A stretch of 64,000 bases of DNA, from positions 1 to 64,000 of the forward strand of contig CALJJQ010000006.1 of assembly GCA_937973965.1 (NCBI GenBank). Direction: 5' to 3'. This DNA is from an uncultured Calothrix sp. GTDB taxonomy: Bacteria; Cyanobacteriota; Cyanobacteriia; Cyanobacteriales; Nostocaceae. The position numbers and the translations under genes were made by a program. Below the pieces are notes generated by a model. That model worked only from the letters and a program-made list of their open reading frames with translations, made no database searches and was not told where the DNA came from. Below are positions 56,383 to 64,000 of the stretch, piece after piece (position 1 is the stretch's first letter; every line of letters starts with the position of its first letter).

Positions 56383-58032
56383 AATATACCAGCTTATCAC
56401 CTATTCTCCACTAGTAATGGGATTGCCAGTAGTGGTGCGACGGGAGGTGGTATCGTTTTAATCCGCGCTGGGAATATTATCGGTAATGGTACGGTGAATG
56501 CAACGGGTGCAAATGCTCCCAATAGTCGCTTGGAAACCACAACTTTGAATGTAAATGATGGTGGTGGTGGTGCAGGGGGAAGTGTGGTAATTTCGGCTGT
56601 GAATAGTACGGGGAGTAATTTAAATATTAACGTTCAAGGTGGTGAAGGGGGAGATGTCCGCACTAGAGTTCCCCACGGACCCGGTGGGGGTGGGGGTGGA
56701 GGTGTGGTCTTAACCCGTAATGTTGGACAAACGGTGAATCTGCAAGGGGGAATTTGCGGAACTTTTATTAATACTGGTGATGATGCGAGTGAAACACCGG
56801 ATATTATTGGTGACCAGGGAAACTACGGTGCGACCAATGGAAGTGATGGGGTAGCGGGAAATATTAGTAGTATTACGGGGATTTTGTCGGGGGCAGAGTG
56901 TTTAACCGCACCAGAACCACCACCCCAGCCGTTAATTTACAAATCGGTACGTTTACTTAATGATAATGATAACTCTGGCAATATTACCGTCGGAGATGAC
57001 CTAGAGTATACCCTCACAATCATCAATCCGAGTACAACTTTACCCGTGAATGGTATGGCGATCGCCGATCGAGTTCCCAGTCAGTTGCAGGTGATCCGCA
57101 ATTCCATCCTCTTTCCCACCGGTTTTACAGCTGCATCCAGTTTACCTAAAAGTAATTTCAACGGTACAAATCAATATATCCCCTTCACCAATCCCGGTAA
57201 TTTACCCATGAATACCACTTTGACTCTGACCTACACAGCCAGAATTTTACCGGATGCAACCGGACAAATCGAAAACCAAGCAGGAATCGATTTAACCCCC
57301 ACAGACCCCAATCCCATCCCGGAAATTCTCTCCGATGCTAGCGATTCCCTCAACCCTACCCAACCAGGTTCTGGGAATAACCCTGGGAATGCCATTGATC
57401 GTAACGGTAATATTAACCAAATTACAGGAGATGGAGTCATACCCGATATCACCACCGTAAATATCCAAACCCTTCCCCCCAATCCTGAACCACCCCCACC
57501 AGGAATTGTCAACCTGTATGGAGTCAAACGTATTACTAACGTCCGTCGCAATGGAGTGCCAATTACAGAAATTAATTTTAATACCTTTGTGGATGACCCC
57601 AATGATGTCAACGATAACATGGGGGGATGGTCTCAATTTTTACCAATTGGTGTCCTCACTATCGGCAATGAGTATCCCCTCCAAAGTGGGGATGAGGTGG
57701 AATATACAATTTATTATCTGGTGGAAGGTAATCAACCAATTAATAATGCTCGCTTTTGTGACCCCATACCCGTTGGAACTACATTTATTCCCAATAGCTT
57801 GGGTAGTGGTAGGGGGATTGGGGTAAATATGGCTAATAATATGACCAATCCAACCAATATCGCTGATGCAGATAACGCCAGTTTCTTTAGTCCCGTTGCA
57901 CCCTTACCACCGGGAAATGTCTGTCCTCATCAAACTAATCCGACTGGAGCTGTAATTGTGAATTTGGGGAATTTGGACAATAATCAGGGTAATAATTTTG
58001 GTTTTGTCCGCTTTTGGGTGAGGGTCGATTAG
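56383..58032 (+). pseudogene. DUF11-domain surface protein, 5'-truncated
   Basis: The frame is open from after a TAA at 56380 and lacks a convincing start: a GTG at 56494 lies inside a conserved Gly-rich segment (GIASSGATGGGIVLIRAGNI, then GGGGAGGSVVISAVN). Further on come one DUF11 repeat, KSVRLLNDNDNSGNITVGDDLEYTLTIINPS...PMNTTLTLTYTARILPDATGQIENQAGI, and a second (YGVKRITNVRRNGVPI...VEYTIYYLVEGNQPINNARFCDPIPVGTTFIPN), ending NNFGFVRFWVRVD. Intact relatives have a signal peptide and an amino-terminal passenger, lost here; the 160 bases upstream are repeat-like (GAGGACTAAAGTCCTGACTAC). The gene may be a relic or be made as a cytoplasmic fragment. Confidence 0.6.
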
Positions 58033-58074
58033 GTGGAAGCGAAGGGGTTTGTTAATCCTATTTAGGGTCTGGTG

Positions 58075-58288
58075 CATTCGTGACCAGTTAAGGTGAAACT
58101 AAAAAGTGAGGTGAAGGAGAAGTCTTAAATTCTCCTTTGCACTGAGTTTTCAGCGCCAGAATCAATTATGCATTGAAAATTTAGCGATCGCATCCTTCAA
58201 AATCATGTTTATTCACTCAGATTTTGAGAATATTTTGAGCATTATTACTTATTGGCAAAAGATTAATAAGCTTAACTTGTGAGCAATG
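58075..58288. mobile_element. Diverged relative of MITE-like element B
   Basis: 214 bp. Ends CATTCGTGACCAGTTAAG and, inverted, CATTGCTCACAAGTTAAG; the interior near the right end (ATATTTTGAGCATTATTACT, TTATTGGCAAAAG) matches the 6583-6820 copy. No target duplication is left. It nearly fills the gap between the DUF11 remnant and mutS2, followed by ACTCCC heptads at 58288-58318. Confidence 0.6.
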
Positions 58289-58353
58289 CTCCCTACTCTC
58301 TACTCCCTACTCACTAAAAGTTTGAGGAGTTGGCTCCAAATCCGGGATTAAAA

Positions 58354-60777
58354 TTAATCAACAATATAGGCAATTGTTACCCCCGTTCCTCCATCAGCTT
58401 GTTCGGCGGGTTCATACTTAGATACCCGTGGATGCTGACGTAAATATTCATGTACCCCTTGCCGTAATTTCCCTGTACCGTGACCGTGAATAATCCAGAT
58501 GGCTCGATGGGCTTGGGCGATCGCTTGGTCTAAAATATATTCGGCATCGGCAACCCGTTTACCCCTCAAATCAATGGTATTTCGGGATGTGCGTATTAGG
58601 GGTTCTGTTGCGGCTGGGGGGGATTCGCTTTTGGTTTTATTCTCTTTGACTTTAGTTTCCTTCCCACTTGGTTCCGGTTTTTGACCATCCAGGGATTCAA
58701 TATCATCCAGTTTCACAGTCATTTTCATAATTCCGAAGCGGACATTGATTTCTCGGTCTGCGTCGGGTGCTGTTAACACTTCGGCTGTTTGTCCGAGTTT
58801 GGGTATACGAATTCTCTCCCCGATTTTGGGAATATAACCTGGTTTTGCCTTCGGTGGTGCTTGGGGTATAAATTTTTCCGCTATCTGATTGATGGCGTTG
58901 GTGGCATTTTGGGCGTCTTGACCGGTGGGTGTACCCTGTTGTAAGCGGCGAATCACCTGGGCTATTTCCTTTTTCGCTTGGGCGATCGCTTCTTGGACTG
59001 CCGCTTCTTGGAAGGCTTTGAGGGCTTGTTCCCGCTCCTGGAGGGCATCGGCTTTTGCAGATACTTCTTTATATAATTTCTCTGCTTGTTGTAGTAAATT
59101 CTGCGCCTCAGCCGCCTTGATTTCCTGACGACGACGTTGGTCTTCTAACCCGGCAATCACCAAATTCACGTCGTCAGTTACACCTCCCATTTCCTGTTTT
59201 GCTGCTGCAATCACTTCTGGTTTCAATCCCAGCCGAGATGCGATCGCCAGGGCATTAGAACGACCGGGAATTCCCCACAATAGACGGTAGGTGGGGGAAA
59301 GGGTCGCTTCATCAAATTCGACGGAGGCATTTTCAAAGCGTAAATCCTCATATTTCAACGCCTTCAATTCCCCAAAGTGGGTTGTGGCCATTGTTAACAA
59401 AGCATGGTCTGCCAAATACCGTAATAGGGCGATCGCCAGGGCACTTCCTTCCACCGGGTCGGTTCCAGCTCCCACCTCATCGAGTAAGATGAGGGAGGGG
59501 GATGGGGATTTTAAATCCTGGTCTTCCGGGGATTCCCCCGGACTAATGGCGGTCAAAATCCGACTAATCCGGCGAATATGACCGGAAAAAGTCGATAAAC
59601 TTTGTTGGAGGGATTGCTCATCGCCAATGTCTGCCAAAACCTGCTCAAACCAGGGAATTTCCACCGGTTCACGAGCCGGGATAAATAAACCCACTTTGGC
59701 CATTAAGGCTGCTAATCCCAAGGTTTTGAGGGTGACTGTCTTCCCTCCCGTATTGGGACCTGTGATGGTGACAACACGAATGTGGGGTTCAATCCGTAAA
59801 TCTACAGGGACAACGGCATGACCTTGTTCGTATTGTTGCTGCCAGAGGAGGAGGGGGTGGTGCAGTTGACGCAGGGTGATTTGTTCCTGGGTTGGATCAA
59901 CAAAGCGGGGTGGATTGCCCTTCAACCATTGACTGTAACGGGAACGAGCGCAGGCTAAGTCTAAAACGGTGATAATTGCCAGTAATCTTTCTAAATCGGG
60001 GATAATATCGGCAATTTGACCAGTTAAAGCCCGACGAATTGCTTCCTCTTCCACCTCTTCCCGTCGTAACAACTGTCGCAATTGATTTCCCATCGGCACC
60101 ACCGAATTTGGCTCCACATACAGCGTCACCCCACTGGTGGAGGTGTCATGGACAATACCGGGAATCACATCTTTGTGGGAAGCCTTTACCGGAAGTACAT
60201 AGCGATCGCCCCGTTGGGTAATAATCCCCTCCTGGAGAGCATTTGATTTGACCTGAATGATATTTTGGAGTTTTTGGTTGATTTGGCTGCGCACACGGCG
60301 GATTTCACTACGTACCTCTGCCAACTTACTACTGGCTCGATCCGCCACATGACCTCGTTCATCGATACAGCGATGGATTTCCTGTTCCACCTCCGGATAG
60401 GTGCGTAAATCCGCCACCAAAGCCAGTAAAACATCCAAATCTTCGTGATTTTCAATAGTTCGCCGCAAATTACGCGCTCCCGCCAATGTGGTAGCGATCG
60501 CGAGTAATTCATCTCCAGCCAGTAGTCCTTTTAATTCGGCTCTTTCCAGGGAATCACCTATATCCTGTATTCCCTCGAAGGATAACCCTGTAGGTGTACG
60601 TCCTTCTAAATCGTAGACCTGTTGCGTTTGTTTAAGTAACTGTTCGCTTTCCGTTAAAGTTGTGGGTATTTGTATATTCCGCGCGGCAAAAACACCTAAC
60701 TTTGTCGCTGCAAAGTTTGACAAATGTTGGCACAACCGCGACCATTCTAATAATTCTAGGGTTTCTGATTGAATCAA
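58354..60777 (-). CDS. mutS2: mutS2, endonuclease/recombination inhibitor MutS2
   Basis: An 807-residue MutS2. The MutS-like core has VVTITGPNTGGKTVTLKTLG (Walker A, about residue 334), SLQQSLSTFSGHIRRI, LILLDEVGAGTDPVEGSALA (Walker B) and MATTHFGELKAL. A coiled-coil clamp region follows (AIAGLEDQRRRQEIKAAEAQ...), then a KOW-like bit (IPKIGERIRIPKLGQTAEVL) and a carboxyl Smr nuclease domain: IDLRGKRVADAEYILDQAIAQAHRAIWIIHGHGTGKLRQGVHEYL. MutS2 suppresses recombination or rescues stalled ribosomes. Mismatch-binding domain I of MutS is absent, as expected. Start ATG 60777. Confidence 0.96.
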   Translation of the reverse strand: MIQSETLELLEWSRLCQHLSNFAATKLGVFAARNIQIPTTLTESEQLLKQTQQVYDLEGRTPTGLSFEGIQDIGDSLERAELKGLLAGDELLAIATTLAGARNLRRTIENHEDLDVLLALVADLRTYPEVEQEIHRCIDERGHVADRASSKLAEVRSEIRRVRSQINQKLQNIIQVKSNALQEGIITQRGDRYVLPVKASHKDVIPGIVHDTSTSGVTLYVEPNSVVPMGNQLRQLLRREEVEEEAIRRALTGQIADIIPDLERLLAIITVLDLACARSRYSQWLKGNPPRFVDPTQEQITLRQLHHPLLLWQQQYEQGHAVVPVDLRIEPHIRVVTITGPNTGGKTVTLKTLGLAALMAKVGLFIPAREPVEIPWFEQVLADIGDEQSLQQSLSTFSGHIRRISRILTAISPGESPEDQDLKSPSPSLILLDEVGAGTDPVEGSALAIALLRYLADHALLTMATTHFGELKALKYEDLRFENASVEFDEATLSPTYRLLWGIPGRSNALAIASRLGLKPEVIAAAKQEMGGVTDDVNLVIAGLEDQRRRQEIKAAEAQNLLQQAEKLYKEVSAKADALQEREQALKAFQEAAVQEAIAQAKKEIAQVIRRLQQGTPTGQDAQNATNAINQIAEKFIPQAPPKAKPGYIPKIGERIRIPKLGQTAEVLTAPDADREINVRFGIMKMTVKLDDIESLDGQKPEPSGKETKVKENKTKSESPPAATEPLIRTSRNTIDLRGKRVADAEYILDQAIAQAHRAIWIIHGHGTGKLRQGVHEYLRQHPRVSKYEPAEQADGGTGVTIAYIVD

Positions 60778-61576
60778 GGTGATTAGTCAAAAAATAATAC
60801 TATATTCAGCCATTGTAACAAGATTGGGGGATGAGAGATATTTAGATCAGGATACAGAGTACAGGAGATACAGGGGGAGCTTTCAGGAGGAAATGTATCA
60901 AAATTTGAGTGAAATGGTGTAAGTCCTAAGAGGTTGTTTCAAAAGTTATTTTTAATACTTGAATTACCGTTTTTGGGAATGGGAAGATACGCAACATCTC
61001 GCGTCTGTACTCTCGAAGGAATTACGTAGGCGCAGCCTTGCCTTAGGCTATTACGTAGACGCGTAGCGGCTTGCCACAGGCTATTACAAATTATCTTGTG
61101 ACTATGCTCTGGGTGGTTACTCAGTCAGCGAGGGCTACTGCCTTCATTCACGAGGTAGGAGCCTCGTAGGTTCCGCATCCACGGTAAGCATGGGTGGGAT
61201 GGAAAACATAGTTCCCAACGACAATATTTCGGTTCGTCGTCAACTAGTAACACTAACCCAGGGCATACATATTGTATATTACGAGTTTGAAGCAAGAAGA
61301 TTTTTCTACAACCAAGTAAAATAAAAAAGTCATAAAGTAAAAAATCAAAATCAATGATTAATGTATGAGCTTTTAAACATTTTCAATGATACAGCAGTCC
61401 GAGCGGGATTTGTGAAATCTGACATGTAGGGTTGTTATGGGTTGACAGTTGACGGTTAACAGTCACCAGTCATCAGTCAACGATACGCTATTTTCCTGAC
61501 TTAAATAGGGTTCTCATTCAGTTTTTTCTGTTCACCTACATTTTGTATTTGTCACTAAGTCTACCTACTTATCACC
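60778..61576. other. Intergenic region between mutS2 and MITE copy 2
   Basis: 800 bases: CAGGATACAG heptads at 60846-60878, the dispersed repeat copy at 60927-61022, and two imperfect units ATTACGTAGGCGCAGCC.../ATTACGTAGACGCGTAGC... (61021-61082) of a Nostocales-type repeat. 61084-61320 is a mostly open stretch (GWVVTQSARATAFIHEV and others) that reminds me of a transposon end, unconfirmed. AACAGT-type heptads stand at 61438-61480. Confidence 0.5.
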
Positions 61577-61802
61577 CAATACAGTTCAGTTAGACTTAAA
61601 AGCCTGATTATTGGCTAGGTTGGGTTGAAGAATGTAGAGGCAGTAAGCCCTCGTGGAATGTGTCCCCACGCGGAGCATCGGGACGAGATAATCAGAAAAA
61701 CTGTGTGAACTTATGGGTAAATTTCCACAAAATCAACAGTCTATGCAAAGCCTCAACCCAACCTACAGTTATCTTTAACACCAACTGTATTGACTTATCA
61801 CC
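61567..61802. mobile_element. MITE-like element A, copy 2, with 10-bp target duplication
   Basis: The element is 61577-61792 (216 bp), starting CAATACAGTTCAG and ending CCAACTGTATTG. ACTTATCACC stands perfectly on both sides (61567-61576 and 61793-61802). It matches the copy at 15488-15699 for almost its whole length, including GTCCCCACGCGGAGCAT and AACTTATGGGTAAATTTCCA, but with different flanks, which proves independent insertion. Confidence 0.9.
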
Positions 61803-61894
61803 CCTTGGTGAGAAATGCAGGAAATCCAAAATCCATAGACGCACGTAGTGTGGCTTCTCGAAGAGTAATCCAAAATCCAAAATCCCAAAATCCA

Positions 61895-62815
61895 ATGGCT
61901 GTCAACCAACATCAACACCATCAAACATTGACTTACAAATGGCAAAATTATCAATGTACCTATGATTATTATCCAGCCAATCCCCAAGCCAATCAAGAGA
62001 TTCCCCTGGTTTTAATTCATCCGATTGGTGTGGGATTATCCCGGTTATTTTGGCGCAGATTTTCTCAACAATGGCAGATACAAAACAAATTCAACTCCAT
62101 TTATGCACCCGATTTATTAGGGTGCGGTGATAGCGATATGCCCAATATTGCCTATACTCCAAACTTCCATGCTGAACAATTAAACTTTTTTCTGACCACA
62201 GTTATCAATAAACCAGTGATATTAGTTGTTCAAGGAGCCTTATTCCCCGTAGCCATTGAACTAGTCACAACCCATCCACAATTAATCAAAGGGATGGTAT
62301 TATCAGGACCCCCAGCATGGAATATCATTAGCAAACCCCGTCCAAAATGGCGACAAAAACTCACCTGGAGTTTCCTGATTTCCATCCTGGGAAACCTATT
62401 TTATCGATATGCAAGGACAGAAAAATTTTTACGCTCCTTTTCCACCCGTCAATTATTTGCATCCAGTCAGGACGTAGACGAGGAATGGTTAATGATGCTC
62501 CGCTTAGGGTCAGTAGATATGGCCAGTCGATTCGCCGTCTTTTCCTTTTTAGCAGGCTTTTGGCGAAAAGATTACAGCACTGCAATTACCAACCTCAATA
62601 TCCCCACCTTTGTTGTTTTTGGAGAAATAGCGTCCAGCGTCAGCAAAGAGGGAAAAATCGAATCTGCTGACGATAGATTATCCCAATACCTCACCCATCT
62701 TCCCATAGCCCAAGGTGTCAAAATTCCCGGACGTAACGTTTTACCCTACGAATCTGCACCCGAATTTGTCAATGCGATCGCACCTTTTGTAGATCAACTA
62801 ACTCTACTCTATTGA
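61895..62815 (+). CDS. Alpha/beta-hydrolase-fold protein, catalytic residues not seen
   Basis: 306 residues from ATG 61895 (MAVNQHQHHQTLTYKWQNY). The frame from 61790 adds a repeat-coded stretch I reject. The fold is clear: PLVLIHPIGVGLSRLFWRRF (oxyanion region), YAPDLLGCGDSDMPNIAY, PVILVVQGALFPVAIELV (nucleophile elbow), LVLSGPPAWN-type strand, IPTFVVFGEIASSVSKEG and IPGRNVLPYESAPEFV. In active members these last three give GxSxG, a GxxD and a GHLP motif. Here the elbow has Gln-Gly where Ser is expected (VVQGAL), the acid loop is EIASS, and Val stands in the place of the His (GRNVLPYE). By eye the catalytic triad is gone, so a non-enzymatic role is likely. Similar cyanobacterial proteins exist, but I cannot check this. 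Confidence 0.85.
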   Translation: MAVNQHQHHQTLTYKWQNYQCTYDYYPANPQANQEIPLVLIHPIGVGLSRLFWRRFSQQWQIQNKFNSIYAPDLLGCGDSDMPNIAYTPNFHAEQLNFFLTTVINKPVILVVQGALFPVAIELVTTHPQLIKGMVLSGPPAWNIISKPRPKWRQKLTWSFLISILGNLFYRYARTEKFLRSFSTRQLFASSQDVDEEWLMMLRLGSVDMASRFAVFSFLAGFWRKDYSTAITNLNIPTFVVFGEIASSVSKEGKIESADDRLSQYLTHLPIAQGVKIPGRNVLPYESAPEFVNAIAPFVDQLTLLY

Positions 62816-62853
62816 CTCTCACCGGACTAAAAGTCGCGGTGATTCAAACTGTT

Positions 62854-62890
62854 GCGACAGGAAGGGCTAAAGCCACTCCCTGTCGCTTTT
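62854..62890 (+). terminator. Terminator after the hydrolase-fold gene
   Basis: GCGACAGG pairs with CCTGTCGC, with a looser AGGGCT/AGCCA inner part, followed by TTTTT. It begins 38 bases after the stop. Confidence 0.8.
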
Positions 62891-63129
62891 TGCAGTTATT
62901 CTTCCAGAGAAAAACTTTCTGTGGGACAGTCAAAAGTCCCCTAATAGTCTTGGCTAAACCTAGATTTATTATAAGAACGTATCCTCTATTCTGATAATTA
63001 TACTGTAACCTGAGTTCGGGATAGGGTGAAACACCGATTCCATCGTTGGCTGTAAACTAGATTATCTTGTGGAAAGTATTACGAAATAGCCTTAACCCGA
63101 ACTGACGACCGTCTCCTCAGAGAAAAACA

Positions 63130-63174
63130 AAAAGTGCCTGGACGTGTTGCCGTGTTTCCACTCCAAGCACTTTT
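63130..63174. terminator. Bidirectional terminator in the convergent gap before purH
   Basis: AAAAGTGCCTGGA and TCCAAGCACTTTT (12 of 13 pair) around 19 bases. On the minus strand it is followed by TTTTTGTTTTT, the best fit as the purH terminator; on the plus strand by TTTCTGTTCTTTC. The region 62891-63367 has no gene. Confidence 0.75.
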
Positions 63175-63367
63175 CTGTTCTTTCAACTTACTCCTCACAC
63201 ACAATTACAGAATACAGGAGGTGGCGACTAAAAACAAGTATTTAGAGTGACACTTCATCAGGTGTACCAAGTTTTGTGAGGTTCGTTGATACAAACTACC
63301 GATTTTCTTTAGAATTGCCTATCAAGAGGATAAAATCAGTCTTTTGCAGTATGATATAAAGACGATA

Positions 63368-64000
63368 TTAGTGTAAAAAGTGGCGAGTTTGGGTAAATAC
63401 CATGACTAAACCCAGTTCGTTAGCTGCTTGAATGGAATCGCGATCGCGTAGACTACCACCTGGTTGGACAATGGCTGTAATTCCTGCTGCTGCTGCTGTC
63501 CTCACGGAATCATCGAAGGGAAAAAATGCGTCACTCGCGAGAAAACCCCCTCTAGCTCGCTCTTGAGCTTGTTCTAGGGCGATTTTGACCGAACCCACCC
63601 GATTCATCTGTCCTGCACCAATTCCCGTGGTGGTGCGATCACGAGTAGTGACAATTGCATTCGATTTCACATGCTTACAAACTAACCAGGCAAATTCTAA
63701 CTCGGCTAATTCTTCTGGGGTGGGTTGGCGATCGCTGACTACTTGCCATTTACTGGTATCTGTAACTATATCGTCCGCCGTTTGTACTATAAAGCCACCG
63801 GCTATTTGCTTGATGATTTGTTTTGTCCCCGTTTGTAAATCAGGGAGGATTAATACCCGTAAATTGGCTTTTTGAGCCAAAATTTGCTCTGCTTCCCCAT
63901 CACATCCCGGTGCGACAATACATTCTAAAAAGGTTTTCGTCAATTCCGTTGCCGTCGCTGCGTCAAGGGGACGGTTCAACGCCACAATCCCCCCAAATGC
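63368..64000 (-). CDS. purH: purH, AICAR transformylase/IMP cyclohydrolase (3' part)
   Basis: The frame runs off the right edge: the last 15 bases give AFGGI, then VALNRPLDAATATEL. The 210 or so residues are the carboxyl half of the AICAR transformylase domain of bifunctional PurH, which does the last two steps of purine synthesis. Conserved pieces are VRVLILP-like strands (LRVLILPDL), FAWLVCKHVKSNAIV (the AICAR-binding KSNA), GIGAGQMNRVGSVKIAL, LASDAFFPFDDSVRTAAAAGITAIVQPGGSLRDRDSI and the end FTQTRHFLH. The amino-terminal cyclohydrolase domain lies outside the window. A GTG at 63985 could look like a start, but AFGGIVALNRP is internal. Confidence 0.95.
   Translation of the reverse strand, partial: AFGGIVALNRPLDAATATELTKTFLECIVAPGCDGEAEQILAQKANLRVLILPDLQTGTKQIIKQIAGGFIVQTADDIVTDTSKWQVVSDRQPTPEELAELEFAWLVCKHVKSNAIVTTRDRTTTGIGAGQMNRVGSVKIALEQAQERARGGFLASDAFFPFDDSVRTAAAAGITAIVQPGGSLRDRDSIQAANELGLVMVFTQTRHFLH

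Noticed and set aside
57231-57636. Two long minus-strand frames within the DUF11 remnant
   Set aside because: Shadows of the Pro/Asn-rich coding sequence on the plus strand.
61660-61996. Short frames across MITE copy 2
   Set aside because: They read through the element and the CCAAAAT heptads; no conserved protein.

Overview
The window is chromosomal DNA from a filamentous cyanobacterium, most likely a hormogonium-forming, heterocystous type (Nostocales). The evidence is the overlapping psbD/psbC pair, very frequent HIP1 octamers (GCGATCGC), plastid-type E2 and type 2 NADH dehydrogenase genes, a long hps (hormogonium polysaccharide) cluster, and intergenic DNA full of heptanucleotide repeats and palindromes of the kind common in Nostoc and Calothrix relatives. 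Genus cannot be fixed from sequence reading alone.

Layout. 0-1.5 kb: the 3' end of psbD and all of psbC (photosystem II). 1.5-4.2 kb: repeat-rich DNA with gene remnants, a WYL-domain regulator lacking its 5' part, and an MntA/HepT toxin-antitoxin pair. 4.2-12.3 kb: a BcsA-like glycan synthase, a DM13 protein, a DUF4079-like membrane protein, a decayed histidine kinase facing an intact OmpR-type regulator, a DMT exporter and a GAF histidine kinase. 12.7-15.4 kb: htpG and rpmB. 16.2-29.6 kb: the hps region: hpsA, three pseudopilins, HpsE glycosyltransferase, another GspH-type pseudopilin, a DUF2064 protein, HpsJ and a second family 2 glycosyltransferase. These should together build and export the hormogonium polysaccharide through a type IV pilus-like machine. 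30.5-37 kb: DUF502 membrane protein, nusB, ftsY and a GAF/SpoIIE phosphatase. 38.4-43.9 kb: pyruvate dehydrogenase E2, an orphan oligopeptide-type ABC permease, a strong candidate for the small RNA Yfr1, a periplasmic protein, a type 2 NADH dehydrogenase and a HIT protein. 44-48.6 kb: small membrane proteins, YdcF, an APH-kinase fusion and a TerB protein. 49.3-52.5 kb: an unlisted 51-residue membrane protein, an FtsL-like protein and a divisome transpeptidase. 54.6-58 kb: an outer-membrane-type protein and a 5'-truncated DUF11 adhesin-like gene. 58.3-64 kb: mutS2, an alpha/beta-hydrolase-fold protein without a visible catalytic triad, and the 3' part of purH.

The most interesting material is between genes. 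One MITE-like family (about 214 bp) occurs at 15.5 and 61.6 kb, each copy with a perfect, different 10-bp target duplication. A second family occurs at 6.6 kb (238 bp, 9-bp duplication) with a degraded relative at 58.1 kb. A set of short hairpins shares outer arms (AGACG...CGTCT) while the inner arms change in a compensated way. Several genes are caught decaying: the kinase, the WYL regulator, a DUF2281-like antitoxin and the DUF11 protein. I did not find a clear new multi-gene defence or biosynthetic system.
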